Part shown: in pieces, positions 28,944-37,226 of the stretch
Layout of the letters: every line of letters starts with the position of its first letter
Position numbering within the stretch: the first letter of the stretch is position 1
Assembly (NCBI RefSeq): GCF_001440545.1
Contig: NZ_LKHP01000009.1
Location: 1-64,000 of the forward strand
Direction of reading: 5' to 3'
DNA: 64,000 nucleotides
DNA from: Caloramator mitchellensis
GTDB lineage: Bacteria > Bacillota > Clostridia > Clostridiales > Caloramatoraceae
The notes under the pieces: generated by a model
What the model saw: the letters and a program-made list of their open reading frames with translations, nothing else
Database searches by the model: none
What the model was told of the DNA's origin: nothing
Made by a program: the position numbers and the translations under genes

Positions 28944-29942
28944 ATGAAAAAGGTTACGATAAACGATATTGCAAGGATTGCGGGTGTTTCGAAGGCAACG
29001 GTTTCGATGGTTTTCAATAAAAAAGACGAAAATATCAGCCAGGAAACAAGGGAAAAAATTTTTAAAGTAGCCAAGGAACTTAACTATATACCAAATTCTG
29101 TAGCGAGAAGTCTTGCAACAAGCAAAAGCTATTCAATTGGAATTATTCTTCCAGATATTACAAATCCATTCTTCTCTGAAATTGCAAGAGCCATTGAAGA
29201 CGAGGCAAATATTTTAGGATATAATGTTATACTTTGTAATACCGATAATAAGATAAAAAAAGAGGAAGAATACATCAAGCTTTTAATCAGCAAATTGGTA
29301 GATGGAATAATATTTATTGCAGGTGGAGCAAGCAAGAAAAGCTTGAAGTTAATTAAAGATAATAGCGTTCCGTTCGTTCTTGTCGATAGATACATTGAAG
29401 ATTATGAAGATAATTATGGAGTATTCTGTAAAAATTATGAAGGTGTAGTTGAAGGGGTTGAATATCTTTTAGGGAAGGGAAAAAAGAAAATATTGTTTGT
29501 TAAAGGCCCAACAGAACTTGAAATTTCCAAACAAAGATTTGAAGGTTATAAGACTACAATGAGCAAATACGGTCTATATATAGACGATTATGTTTTTGAG
29601 TCTGATTTTACATTAGAAGGCGGTAAAAGGGCTACTGAGGAGATTTTAAATAAATTAAATGATTTCGATGCTATATTTTATAGCAATGACGTTATGGCAT
29701 TTGGCGGAATCAAGGTATTAACAAGAAATGGATATAAGATACCTGATGACGTTAGTGTGGTTGGATTTGATAATATTCAAATATCAGAGTTTATCGAGCC
29801 AGAACTTACTACTATTTCTCAGCCGATTTATGAAATGGGAAAAGACGCTTGCAACCTTCTAGTCAAGGTCATAAATGAAGATGAAAACATTGAAAAGGTG
29901 CATTACTACACACCAAAGTTAATAATAAGAGGAACTGCATAA
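28944..29942 (+). CDS. rbsR: LacI family repressor of the ribose operon
   Basis: A 332-residue regulator. The N-terminal helix-turn-helix (TINDIARIAGVSKATVSMVFN, residues 4-24, written in two parts by the usual LacI spacing) is followed by the hinge NSVARSLA and a sugar-binding domain. Its place after rbsB and the CG-centred palindrome before rbsK support control of the ribose genes, with ribose as inducer. It has its own GGGTGA site and no terminator directly behind it. Confidence 0.93.
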   Translation: MKKVTINDIARIAGVSKATVSMVFNKKDENISQETREKIFKVAKELNYIPNSVARSLATSKSYSIGIILPDITNPFFSEIARAIEDEANILGYNVILCNTDNKIKKEEEYIKLLISKLVDGIIFIAGGASKKSLKLIKDNSVPFVLVDRYIEDYEDNYGVFCKNYEGVVEGVEYLLGKGKKKILFVKGPTELEISKQRFEGYKTTMSKYGLYIDDYVFESDFTLEGGKRATEEILNKLNDFDAIFYSNDVMAFGGIKVLTRNGYKIPDDVSVVGFDNIQISEFIEPELTTISQPIYEMGKDACNLLVKVINEDENIEKVHYYTPKLIIRGTA

Positions 29943-29957
29943 AATTTTTTAAAAAGT

Positions 29958-30000
29958 ATTGACACAAAGAAACAGGTATAGTATAATTAATTGTGTCAAT
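29958..30000. promoter_or_regulatory. tRNA cluster promoter inside an inverted repeat
   Basis: TTGACA (29959-29964) and TATAAT (29982-29987) are 17 bp apart and drive the tRNA-Glu cluster. The -35 box is part of ATTGACACAA (29958-29967), whose exact reverse complement lies at 29991-30000 over the expected start site. Confidence 0.85.
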
Positions 30001-30003
30001 TGT

Positions 30004-30078
30004 GGCCCCTTGGTCAAGTGGTTAAGACATCGCCCTTTCACGGCGGTAACAGGGGTTCGAATCCCCTAGGGGTCACCA
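30004..30078 (+). tRNA. tRNA-Glu (TTC)
   Basis: A 75-nt cloverleaf with CCA encoded. The acceptor stem GGCCCCT pairs with AGGGGTC, the anticodon loop reads CTTTCAC with anticodon TTC, and the T loop is GGTTCGAATCC. It is first in a four-tRNA operon. Confidence 0.97.
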
Positions 30079-30083
30079 TTTAC

Positions 30084-30159
30084 GGGCGCATAGCTCAGCT
30101 GGGAGAGCATCTGCCTTACAAGCAGAGGGTCATAGGTTCGAGCCCTATTGTGCCCACCA
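30084..30159 (+). tRNA. tRNA-Val (TAC)
   Basis: A 76-nt cloverleaf with CCA encoded. GGGCGCA pairs with TGTGCCC; the anticodon loop CTTACAA gives TAC. Confidence 0.97.
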
Positions 30160-30192
30160 AAACTTAATCTTAAGTGCCAGGCACTTAAGATT
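30159..30192. repeat. Palindromic repeat inside the tRNA operon (copy 2)
   Basis: Thirteen-bp arms (30166-30178 and 30180-30192) meet around one A. Over 34 nt (30159-30192) it matches the element after ptsI (23988-24021) except at the central base, T there and A here. It lies between tRNA-Val and tRNA-Asp and has no U-run. Confidence 0.85.
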
Positions 30193-30196
30193 TCAC

Positions 30197-30273
30197 GGCC
30201 CAGTAGCTCAGTTGGTTAGAGTGCCGGCCTGTCACGCCGGAGGTCGAGGGTTCGAGCCCCTTCTGGGTCGCCA
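30197..30273 (+). tRNA. tRNA-Asp (GTC)
   Basis: A 77-nt cloverleaf with CCA encoded. GGCCCAG pairs with CTGGGTC; the anticodon loop CTGTCAC gives GTC. Confidence 0.97.
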
Positions 30274-30278
30274 TATTT

Positions 30279-30354
30279 GCCGGCTTAGCTCAATCGGTAG
30301 AGCAACTGACTTGTAATCAGTAGGTTGTAGGTTCAAGTCCTATAGCCGGCTCCA
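30279..30354 (+). tRNA. tRNA-Thr (TGT)
   Basis: A 76-nt cloverleaf with CCA encoded. GCCGGCT pairs with AGCCGGC; the anticodon loop CTTGTAA gives TGT. It is last in the operon. Confidence 0.97.
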
Positions 30355-30356
30355 TT

Positions 30357-30386
30357 AAGCCTCTAGCATATGCAAGAGGCTTTTTT
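30357..30386 (+). terminator. Terminator of the first tRNA operon
   Basis: AAGCCTCT / AGAGGCTT with a 10-nt loop is followed by TTTTTT, directly after tRNA-Thr. Confidence 0.92.
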
Positions 30387-30515
30387 GTGTTTGTAAAAAT
30401 AAAATAAAGTGAACGACTAATTGTAATCGTTATTTATTATAATTATAATTAACTTATATATAATGTAATTTTGAATGTTTAAAGTTAAGAGCAGGCGCAT
30501 AAGAAGGAGAAGGAT

Positions 30516-30995
30516 ATGTATAGGATAAGTCAGTTTTTTCAGGCAGTTTTTGCAAAGCTTGAAAGGGACGATATAGTTTTTGTTAATACCTATTTGAGTG
30601 AAAGGGAGCGAGGCCTTTTTTTTAGGCTACCAAAAAGTGAACAGGTGCATAGCATAAGAGTGGCTAAGGATGTTCTTAATGCTTCTTTAGATTGCGAATG
30701 TTACGATGTTCTACTTATTAAAGCTGCGCTTTTGCATGATATTGGGAAGATAGGAAGCGGTCTAAATCCTATTACAAAATCGATTATGGTTATCCTTGAT
30801 AAAATTCTTAAAGATAAACTGAAAAGGTATAAAAATATAAGAATAGTCAAGCATTATTATGACCATCCTGAAATTGCACTCGAATATCTTGAAAATGATA
30901 ACAGGTATTTAAAGTTTTTGATAAAGAATCATCATAATTATGATGTCCGTGATAAAAAACTACAATTATTACAACATGCAGATTGCAATAATTAG
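30516..30995 (+). CDS. HD domain phosphohydrolase-like protein
   Basis: A 159-residue soluble protein with an HD domain. The metal-binding pair is in ALLHDIGKIG (about residues 71-80), with a further His in SEQVHSIRVAKD (about 45) and His residues in KHYYDHPE and KNHHNYD (about 115 and 143). Such proteins cleave phosphate esters of nucleotides or related molecules; the substrate is unknown. The AGAAGGAGAAGGA stretch gives a strong ribosome binding site. It stands between the tRNA operon and a two-component system, about 70 bp from each regulatory neighbour, and may be independent. Confidence 0.82.
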   Translation: MYRISQFFQAVFAKLERDDIVFVNTYLSERERGLFFRLPKSEQVHSIRVAKDVLNASLDCECYDVLLIKAALLHDIGKIGSGLNPITKSIMVILDKILKDKLKRYKNIRIVKHYYDHPEIALEYLENDNRYLKFLIKNHHNYDVRDKKLQLLQHADCNN

Positions 30996-31067
30996 AATAT
31001 TTGAATTTAAGTAAATAAATGTTATAATACTGTATATACACCTGAATAATTAATTGGGGGGATTATT

Positions 31068-31757
31068 TTGAGTTATAGAATACTTCTAATCGACGATGAA
31101 GAAAACATCGTAAAGGGCATAAAATACAACCTTGAGAATGAAGGATATGCTGTTGATGTTGCATACGATGGAGAGACTGCAGTTAGATTTATAGCTGACA
31201 ACGTGTATAACTTAATTATTTTAGATATAATGCTTCCAAAATATGATGGTATGTATCTATTAAAAAAGATAAGAGATAGGTCGAGTGCAATTCCGGTTCT
31301 TATGCTTACAGCAAGGGGGTATGACGAAGATAAGGTTAAGGCATTTGAAATGGGAGCAGATGATTATCTTACAAAGCCTTTCAGCATTGTTGAGTTGAAG
31401 GCAAGGGTTAAGGCACTGCTTAGAAGAGCCTATGACCTTTCAACAACAAAAATAGATATAATAAAAAATGGCGATATATTAATCGATGTTGCGTTAAGAA
31501 AGGTTAGTGTTGACGGAAGAGTAGTTGATTTGACATCGAAGGAATTTGATATCCTATTTCTTTTAGTTTCAAATCCAAGAAAAACTTATTCAAGGGACAC
31601 TCTTTTGGAAATAATATGGGGATACGATTATTATGGCGATTCAAGAACCGTTGATGTGCATGTTAGAAGGCTGAGAGAAAAGATAGAAAGGGACCCTGGG
31701 AATCCACAGTATATTATGACCAAATGGGGAGTTGGTTATTATTACAATGGCGAATAA
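31068..31757 (+). CDS. OmpR/PhoB family response regulator
   Basis: A 229-residue response regulator. The receiver domain (1-120) has the acidic pair DDEE, the phosphorylated Asp in LIILDIMLPKYDG (near residue 52) and Lys in YLTKPFS; the C-terminal winged helix ends with RTVDVHVRRLREKIE and a ...GVGYY strand. The TTG start follows GGGGGGA. The kinase gene overlaps its 3' end by 11 bp, so the two proteins are translationally coupled partners. With the following GerMN lipoprotein the set resembles the actinobacterial MtrA-MtrB-LpqB layout. Confidence 0.95.
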   Translation: MSYRILLIDDEENIVKGIKYNLENEGYAVDVAYDGETAVRFIADNVYNLIILDIMLPKYDGMYLLKKIRDRSSAIPVLMLTARGYDEDKVKAFEMGADDYLTKPFSIVELKARVKALLRRAYDLSTTKIDIIKNGDILIDVALRKVSVDGRVVDLTSKEFDILFLLVSNPRKTYSRDTLLEIIWGYDYYGDSRTVDVHVRRLREKIERDPGNPQYIMTKWGVGYYYNGE

Positions 31758-33090
31758 TACTTTAAGAAGTAAACTTCTTATTTCCTATTTTTCAATAATT
31801 CTATTATTTGTAGTGCTTATTAATGTTTCAATCTTTCTGGTCTTAGAAAACTTTTATATAGAATCCAAAAAAAAGGATATTATATCAGCGCAAAAGAATG
31901 CGATTAATTTTATTCGTGTTGAAAACTCAAGAGTATTTGAGGATGGAATTAAACAAATTGAGGCAGATGTTTGTTCAAAGTCTGTAATTTTAATTAAAGA
32001 AAAAATTGCGTATAACGACTTTAATATGCAATTTCCAATCGATAACTTTAAGAAGGATTATATTGTTTCAAGGAAGTTAAAAATTAACAACGGCAATTAT
32101 TTTGTTGTTTCGTATCCTTTGGTTGAAAAAAAAGAGCATGTTGGAAATATTATATTTTTTTACCCAATGGATTGGGGACTTAAGAAAGTTTTCTTAATTG
32201 AAAAGCAGATTATGATAATTTCAATTTTAGCGCTTGTTGTTGTCTTTATTTATAGTGTTTATATTTCAGGAAGTATTATAAATCCACTAAATAAAGTAAT
32301 AGAGGCGATTGAATCAATTAAGGTTGGAAAATTTAACAAGAAAATGGATGTTAAAGGTTATTCTGAAGTTCAAAAATTATGTTGTGCATTTAATAGTTTA
32401 AACAATAGGATAGCTGAACTCGATAATAAAAGAAGGCAGTTTGTTGCTGATGCTTCACACGAGTTAAAATCCCCTCTTGCCGGGATGAAGGTCCTTGTCG
32501 AATCGCTGATGGCTGGAGGAATTAATGATAAAGAAGTTAGTGAAGAATTTTTAATGAGCTTAAACAATGAAATAGATAGATTAACAAATGTTGTAAATGG
32601 ATTATTAGAGCTTGCCAAGATTGAAAATTCAGATGACTTAAAGACTAATAGACTAGATTTGAAATTATTGCTTGAGGATGTTATTAAAAGTCTTAAACCA
32701 ATTGCTAAAACAAGAAATATAAATATAAATTTTGAGGGAGATAGTATATTATATGAAGTAAATAGGGATAATATCTTTAGGGCTTTTTATAATATAATAG
32801 AAAATGCAATTAAGTATTCAAATGAAAATTCAAAGGTTGATGTTACATTGTTAAAGGATGATTTTGTTAAAGTTATCATTAGGGATTATGGTATTGGAAT
32901 ACCAGAAGAGGATATCCCATATATATTTGATAGGTTCTATAGAGTTGATAAGACAAGGGCAAGGCAGACAGGCGGAAGTGGACTTGGTCTTTCAATTGCA
33001 AAGCATATTATAAAACTTCATAAGGGGGATATTGAAGTTGATAGCAAAGTGGGGGAAGGAACTGCGTTTATAATTAAACTACCTATGTGA
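31747..33090 (+). CDS. Sensor histidine kinase
   Basis: A 447-residue membrane kinase: one transmembrane helix (about 12-32), an extracytoplasmic sensor region of about 120 residues, a second helix (about 158-180), HAMP, the HisKA dimerisation helix with phosphorylated His in DASHELKSPL (about 240), and an ATPase domain with IIENAIKYS, RDYGIGIPE and GGSGLGLSIAK boxes. The ATG at 31747 overlaps the response regulator's stop. The stimulus is unknown; envelope or cell-wall sensing is a guess based on the lipoprotein that follows. Confidence 0.95.
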   Translation: MANNTLRSKLLISYFSIILLFVVLINVSIFLVLENFYIESKKKDIISAQKNAINFIRVENSRVFEDGIKQIEADVCSKSVILIKEKIAYNDFNMQFPIDNFKKDYIVSRKLKINNGNYFVVSYPLVEKKEHVGNIIFFYPMDWGLKKVFLIEKQIMIISILALVVVFIYSVYISGSIINPLNKVIEAIESIKVGKFNKKMDVKGYSEVQKLCCAFNSLNNRIAELDNKRRQFVADASHELKSPLAGMKVLVESLMAGGINDKEVSEEFLMSLNNEIDRLTNVVNGLLELAKIENSDDLKTNRLDLKLLLEDVIKSLKPIAKTRNININFEGDSILYEVNRDNIFRAFYNIIENAIKYSNENSKVDVTLLKDDFVKVIIRDYGIGIPEEDIPYIFDRFYRVDKTRARQTGGSGLGLSIAKHIIKLHKGDIEVDSKVGEGTAFIIKLPM

Positions 33091-33103
33091 TGGAGGTATA
33101 GTT

Positions 33104-33961
33104 ATGAAAAAAGTGGTTTCCACTTTGCTTTTATTTTTTCTAATCTTAGGGTGCAAGAAAGTAGAAACAAAGACGGAAGGGATAAATATTGAACAAAAGA
33201 AACAGATGGTTAATATAATTTTATTTTTTCCTGACAGGACCAACAAATTCTTAAAAGCTGAAGCAAGGGATGTTGTATTTGACAAATCTCTTGAAAGAAC
33301 CATTTTAAACGAACTTATTAAGGGCCCTAAAACACTAGGACTTGTTAATGCTATACCAAATGGGACAAGAATATTGTCTATAAACAAAAATGAAGACATA
33401 CTGGTAGTTAATCTTTCAAATGAATTTATAAAAAATCATCCAGGAGGGATTGATAAGGAGAGGGCAACGCTTTATTCTATTGTAAACTCACTTACTGAAA
33501 TCCCTGGGGTTAAAGGTGTTCAATTCCAAATAGGCGGGAGAAAATATGATACATACAAGGGAAATATTTCAATAAATGCTCCCCTTAGAAGAAATAGGGA
33601 TTTATTTATTAGGGATAAGAAGATGCTTCCCAATGAGGTTCTGAAGCTTCAAATGAATCTTGAAAAGCAGGGTAAATGGCTTGAGGCATACCTTTTGATG
33701 TCAGATGACGAAAACAACACTTATAGAAAATATTTTGATGATTATGTTAAGGAGATGGAGGAGAGCAAAGCATTGGGTTTTTTAAATGCTGACTTTGTCG
33801 TTGATGGTTATACTCTTGACCCATCTAAACTTAAGGCAAGAGTTAAGGTCAATTTTTATGAGATGGATGCAAGTGGAAAGAAAATTTTAGGAAAGGATTT
33901 GTATTTTACAGTTGTTAAAATAAATGGAGCTTGGATGGTTGATTGGCTAACTGCTCAATGA
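33104..33961 (+). CDS. GerMN domain lipoprotein
   Basis: A 285-residue exported lipoprotein. The signal peptide ends in the lipobox LILGC, with the lipid-anchored Cys near residue 18. A GerMN domain (about 35-140) follows, with the typical LLNELIKGP-like (here ILNELIKGPK) and VNLSNEF motifs; the C-terminal half is unassigned. GerMN domains occur in the spore protein GerM and in LpqB, the lipoprotein partner of the MtrAB two-component system. Its place 13 bp behind a regulator-kinase pair suggests it modulates the kinase at the membrane. Confidence 0.85.
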   Translation: MKKVVSTLLLFFLILGCKKVETKTEGINIEQKKQMVNIILFFPDRTNKFLKAEARDVVFDKSLERTILNELIKGPKTLGLVNAIPNGTRILSINKNEDILVVNLSNEFIKNHPGGIDKERATLYSIVNSLTEIPGVKGVQFQIGGRKYDTYKGNISINAPLRRNRDLFIRDKKMLPNEVLKLQMNLEKQGKWLEAYLLMSDDENNTYRKYFDDYVKEMEESKALGFLNADFVVDGYTLDPSKLKARVKVNFYEMDASGKKILGKDLYFTVVKINGAWMVDWLTAQ

Positions 33962-33972
33962 GGAGGGATAAA

Positions 33973-34488
33973 ATGAAGGGGGAAGAAAGAAGAATAAATA
34001 TTTTAAACGATTTAAAGGAGTCGAATTCCCCGATAAAGGGAGCTGATATTTCTAAAAAGTATGATGTAACAAGACAGATTATCGTTCAGGACATAGCCAT
34101 TTTAAGGGCACAGGGGCATAATATTGTCTCGACTCCACAGGGATATGTTTATCTTGGGAATAATTTGAGCTGCACCAAAGTTATTGCTGTTAAACATAAA
34201 AGAGAGGATATTGAGGACGAACTAAAGACAATTATTGCCCTTGGTGGAAAGGTAATCGATGTTACAATTGAGCATAAGGTTTATGGCGAGATTACTGGAA
34301 AGCTTATGCTAAAATCATTCTACGACGTAGAAAAATTTGTTGAAAGGTTAAATGAAAGTGATGATATGCCTCTTTCAAATTTAACCGGCGGGGTCCATCT
34401 TCACACAATTGAAGCTGACTCCGTTGAAACATTAGAAAGAATAGTCCAAGCCCTTGAGAAAAAGGGTTACCTTATTTTGAATTCATAG
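33973..34488 (+). CDS. niaR: NiaR-type repressor with 3H domain
   Basis: A 171-residue regulator. The N-terminal winged helix-turn-helix (about residues 5-60, SPIKGADISKKYDVTRQIIV) is followed by a 3H domain with its three conserved His residues, visible in IEHKVYGE, GGVHLHTIE and nearby. In Firmicutes NiaR senses nicotinic acid and represses NAD salvage and synthesis genes. None of those genes is in this window. An in-frame TTG at 33943 lies within the preceding gene; AGGAGGG fits the ATG at 33973. The annotation of ligand is by family. Confidence 0.9.
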   Translation: MKGEERRINILNDLKESNSPIKGADISKKYDVTRQIIVQDIAILRAQGHNIVSTPQGYVYLGNNLSCTKVIAVKHKREDIEDELKTIIALGGKVIDVTIEHKVYGEITGKLMLKSFYDVEKFVERLNESDDMPLSNLTGGVHLHTIEADSVETLERIVQALEKKGYLILNS

Positions 34489-34498
34489 GGGTGTTATT

Positions 34499-37162
34499 AT
34501 GAAAAAAATAGGTTTTAAACTTGTGGGAATTTTTGTTTTGCTGCTTATTATTATATCCAGCATCTCAGGTTTTTTAATCGATATTCAATGGTTTAAGGAA
34601 GTTGGATATCTGAATGTATTCTTTACTTCATTTAAGGCAAAGCTTACTATATTGATTCCATCTTTTCTTATATTCTTTTTAGCTATTTATTTCTATGCAA
34701 AATTTTTAGCCAAAAATTATCTCGAAATTAGCGATATTGTGTATGACAAGAATGATTTGAAGAGAAGAAACAAGGTTTTGATGATTATTTCGTTTGTCAT
34801 TTCAATAATTATTTCATTAGTTTTTACATCTGTTTTTTGGTATAGGATACTTGAATATGTCAATGGTGTTGAATTTGGAGTAAATGACCCAATTTTTAAT
34901 ATTGATATTGGATTTTTTGTATTTAAACTTCCTCTTATTCAAGGCATATTAGGGATGTTAATAACTGTTGTAATAGTTTTAACTGCTGTGTCGGCTTTAT
35001 TTTACGCCTTTGAGAGGGCAAGGGAAGGAATAACTAATTTCAGGGGAGTAGTATGGATTAAGGATGGCCCAAAGGTTAGATTTTTTGCAAAGCAGGTAGC
35101 TTATTTTGCTGCATTACTTTTAATTCTTCTTGCAGGGGTATTCTACTTAAGGGCTCTAAATCTTGTTTATTCACCAAGAGGAGTTGCGTTTGGTGCTAGT
35201 TATACGGATGTTCATATAACTTTACCTCTCTATAGGATTCTCTCGGGCTTGAGCGTTATTGCAGCATTTGTGATGTTTTATTCAATAGTTAAAAAGAGAA
35301 TAAGGCATGTTATTTATATAGCTGTATTTATTGTCTTGTTTATTCTGTTTGAAGGAGTGGCATCAGTTGTTGTTGAAAGATTTATTGTATCTCCAAATGC
35401 GAGGGAAAAGGAGATGCCATACCTTGAGTATAACATTGAATATACAAGAAAGGCATATGGTCTTGAGAACATCGTTGAACAGGAATTTGATGTTAAAAAT
35501 AATCTAACTCCTAATGACATAAAAGAGAACAAAAATACAATAGATAACATTAGAATAACTGAGTTTGCACAGTCTCTTGAGGTTTTCAACCAGATTCAAG
35601 CTATTAGAAACTACTACAGATTTAATGATGTAGACATAGATAGGTATAATATTGATGGGAAATTAAGGCAGGTATTTATTGCCGCAAGGGAACTTGACAA
35701 TTCCCAAAGGGACCCTAAGTTCCAGACATGGCAGAATAAACACCTTTTCTATACCCATGGGTATGGTGCAGTAATGTCTTATACTAATACTGTAATGTCA
35801 ACAGGGCTACCTGAATTCTTAGTAAAGGACATCCCTGTTTCAGGAAAAATTAGTGTCGATAAGCCACAGATTTATTTTGGAGAGATTAATAATGATTATG
35901 TAATTATAAATGCAAAGAATAATGAAATCGACTACCCATACGGTAGCGGGGAAAAGGAGAACAGGTATGACGGAAAGGCTGGAATTGTTTTAAATCCTTT
36001 AAACAGGCTGCTGTTTACCTTAGGATACGCGGATATGAACTTTCTTTTATCAAACAATATCAAGTCGGACTCGAGAATAATATTGAACAGACAGATAGTT
36101 AACAGGGTAAAAAAGATTGCTCCATTTTTGAACTATGACGAGGACCCGTATATAGTTATTGCAAATGGAAGGTATTACTGGATAATGGATGCCTATACTA
36201 CAACAAATAGATATCCATATTCTGAGCCTTACTTTGGAATAAATTATATTAGAAATTCAGTTAAGGTTGTCGTTGATGCCTATGATGGAACAGTAGATTT
36301 TTATATTTCCGATAAAAATGACCCAATAGCACAGACCATTGGAAATATCTATGATGGACTTTTCAAGGATTTGAGCACGATGCCGGAAGAATTGAGAAAG
36401 CATTTAAGATATTCAGAGGATGTATTCCTGATTCAGGCAAATGTCTATGAAAAGTATCATATGAAAAACCCTGTTTCCTTCTACAACAGCGAGGATTTAT
36501 GGGCCATCGCAAGATATAAGAACGCTGACGGAAGTGAAACTCCGGTTGAGGCGGTTTATCAGGTTATGAAACTTCAAGATGACGAAGAATTTATATTGAC
36601 TATTCCATATACAGTGGCAAAGAAGGAAAATATGGTTTCATGGCTGGCTGCAAGGATGGATAAAAATTTAGGGCAAATGGTTCTTATAAGATTCCCTAAG
36701 GAGAAGGCAATATTAGGACCGCAGCAGTTTAATTCAAGAATTAATACTGATATTCAAATTTCAAGTTTGATAACATTGTTGAATCAGCAGGGTTCAAGCG
36801 TAATACTTGGCGAGACGAACATTATTCCAATTGAGAATTCACTATTGTATGTAAGACCGCTTTATCTAAGGGCACAGGGAGGGAAGAGCGTTCCTGAACT
36901 TAAAAAGGTTATAGTAAACTACGGCGACACAATTGTAATGGAGGATAATATTGCAAAGGCAATTTCGAAGTTGTTTGCAACGACTGAAGTTCCGCTTCCA
37001 ACGGAAACAAAGGAAGAAGATGTTAAGACTTTGATAATAAGGGCTGATGAGGCTTACAGAAAAGCTGTTGAATCTCAAAAGAATGGAGATTGGGCTGGTT
37101 ATGGAAACTATATTAAGGAACTTGAGGGAATACTAAATAAGTTGAAAGAAAAGACTAAGTAA
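34499..37162 (+). CDS. UPF0182 family membrane protein
   Basis: An 887-residue protein of the UPF0182 (COG1615) family, of unknown function. The first 290 residues hold about seven transmembrane helices, with FLIDIQWFKEVGYLNVF near residue 30 typical of the family. The remaining 590 residues form a large, probably extracytoplasmic part with conserved stretches such as FYTHGYGAVMS, DKPQIYFGEI and YPYGSG. The length is usual. It starts 10 bp after niaR, so it is probably in the same transcript. Confidence 0.93.
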   Translation: MKKIGFKLVGIFVLLLIIISSISGFLIDIQWFKEVGYLNVFFTSFKAKLTILIPSFLIFFLAIYFYAKFLAKNYLEISDIVYDKNDLKRRNKVLMIISFVISIIISLVFTSVFWYRILEYVNGVEFGVNDPIFNIDIGFFVFKLPLIQGILGMLITVVIVLTAVSALFYAFERAREGITNFRGVVWIKDGPKVRFFAKQVAYFAALLLILLAGVFYLRALNLVYSPRGVAFGASYTDVHITLPLYRILSGLSVIAAFVMFYSIVKKRIRHVIYIAVFIVLFILFEGVASVVVERFIVSPNAREKEMPYLEYNIEYTRKAYGLENIVEQEFDVKNNLTPNDIKENKNTIDNIRITEFAQSLEVFNQIQAIRNYYRFNDVDIDRYNIDGKLRQVFIAARELDNSQRDPKFQTWQNKHLFYTHGYGAVMSYTNTVMSTGLPEFLVKDIPVSGKISVDKPQIYFGEINNDYVIINAKNNEIDYPYGSGEKENRYDGKAGIVLNPLNRLLFTLGYADMNFLLSNNIKSDSRIILNRQIVNRVKKIAPFLNYDEDPYIVIANGRYYWIMDAYTTTNRYPYSEPYFGINYIRNSVKVVVDAYDGTVDFYISDKNDPIAQTIGNIYDGLFKDLSTMPEELRKHLRYSEDVFLIQANVYEKYHMKNPVSFYNSEDLWAIARYKNADGSETPVEAVYQVMKLQDDEEFILTIPYTVAKKENMVSWLAARMDKNLGQMVLIRFPKEKAILGPQQFNSRINTDIQISSLITLLNQQGSSVILGETNIIPIENSLLYVRPLYLRAQGGKSVPELKKVIVNYGDTIVMEDNIAKAISKLFATTEVPLPTETKEEDVKTLIIRADEAYRKAVESQKNGDWAGYGNYIKELEGILNKLKEKTK

Positions 37163-37226
37163 TATTGTAAAATTTTGGTCCTATGGTATAATTTTCATAG
37201 GATCATTTTTGATTGGGGGTTAAACA

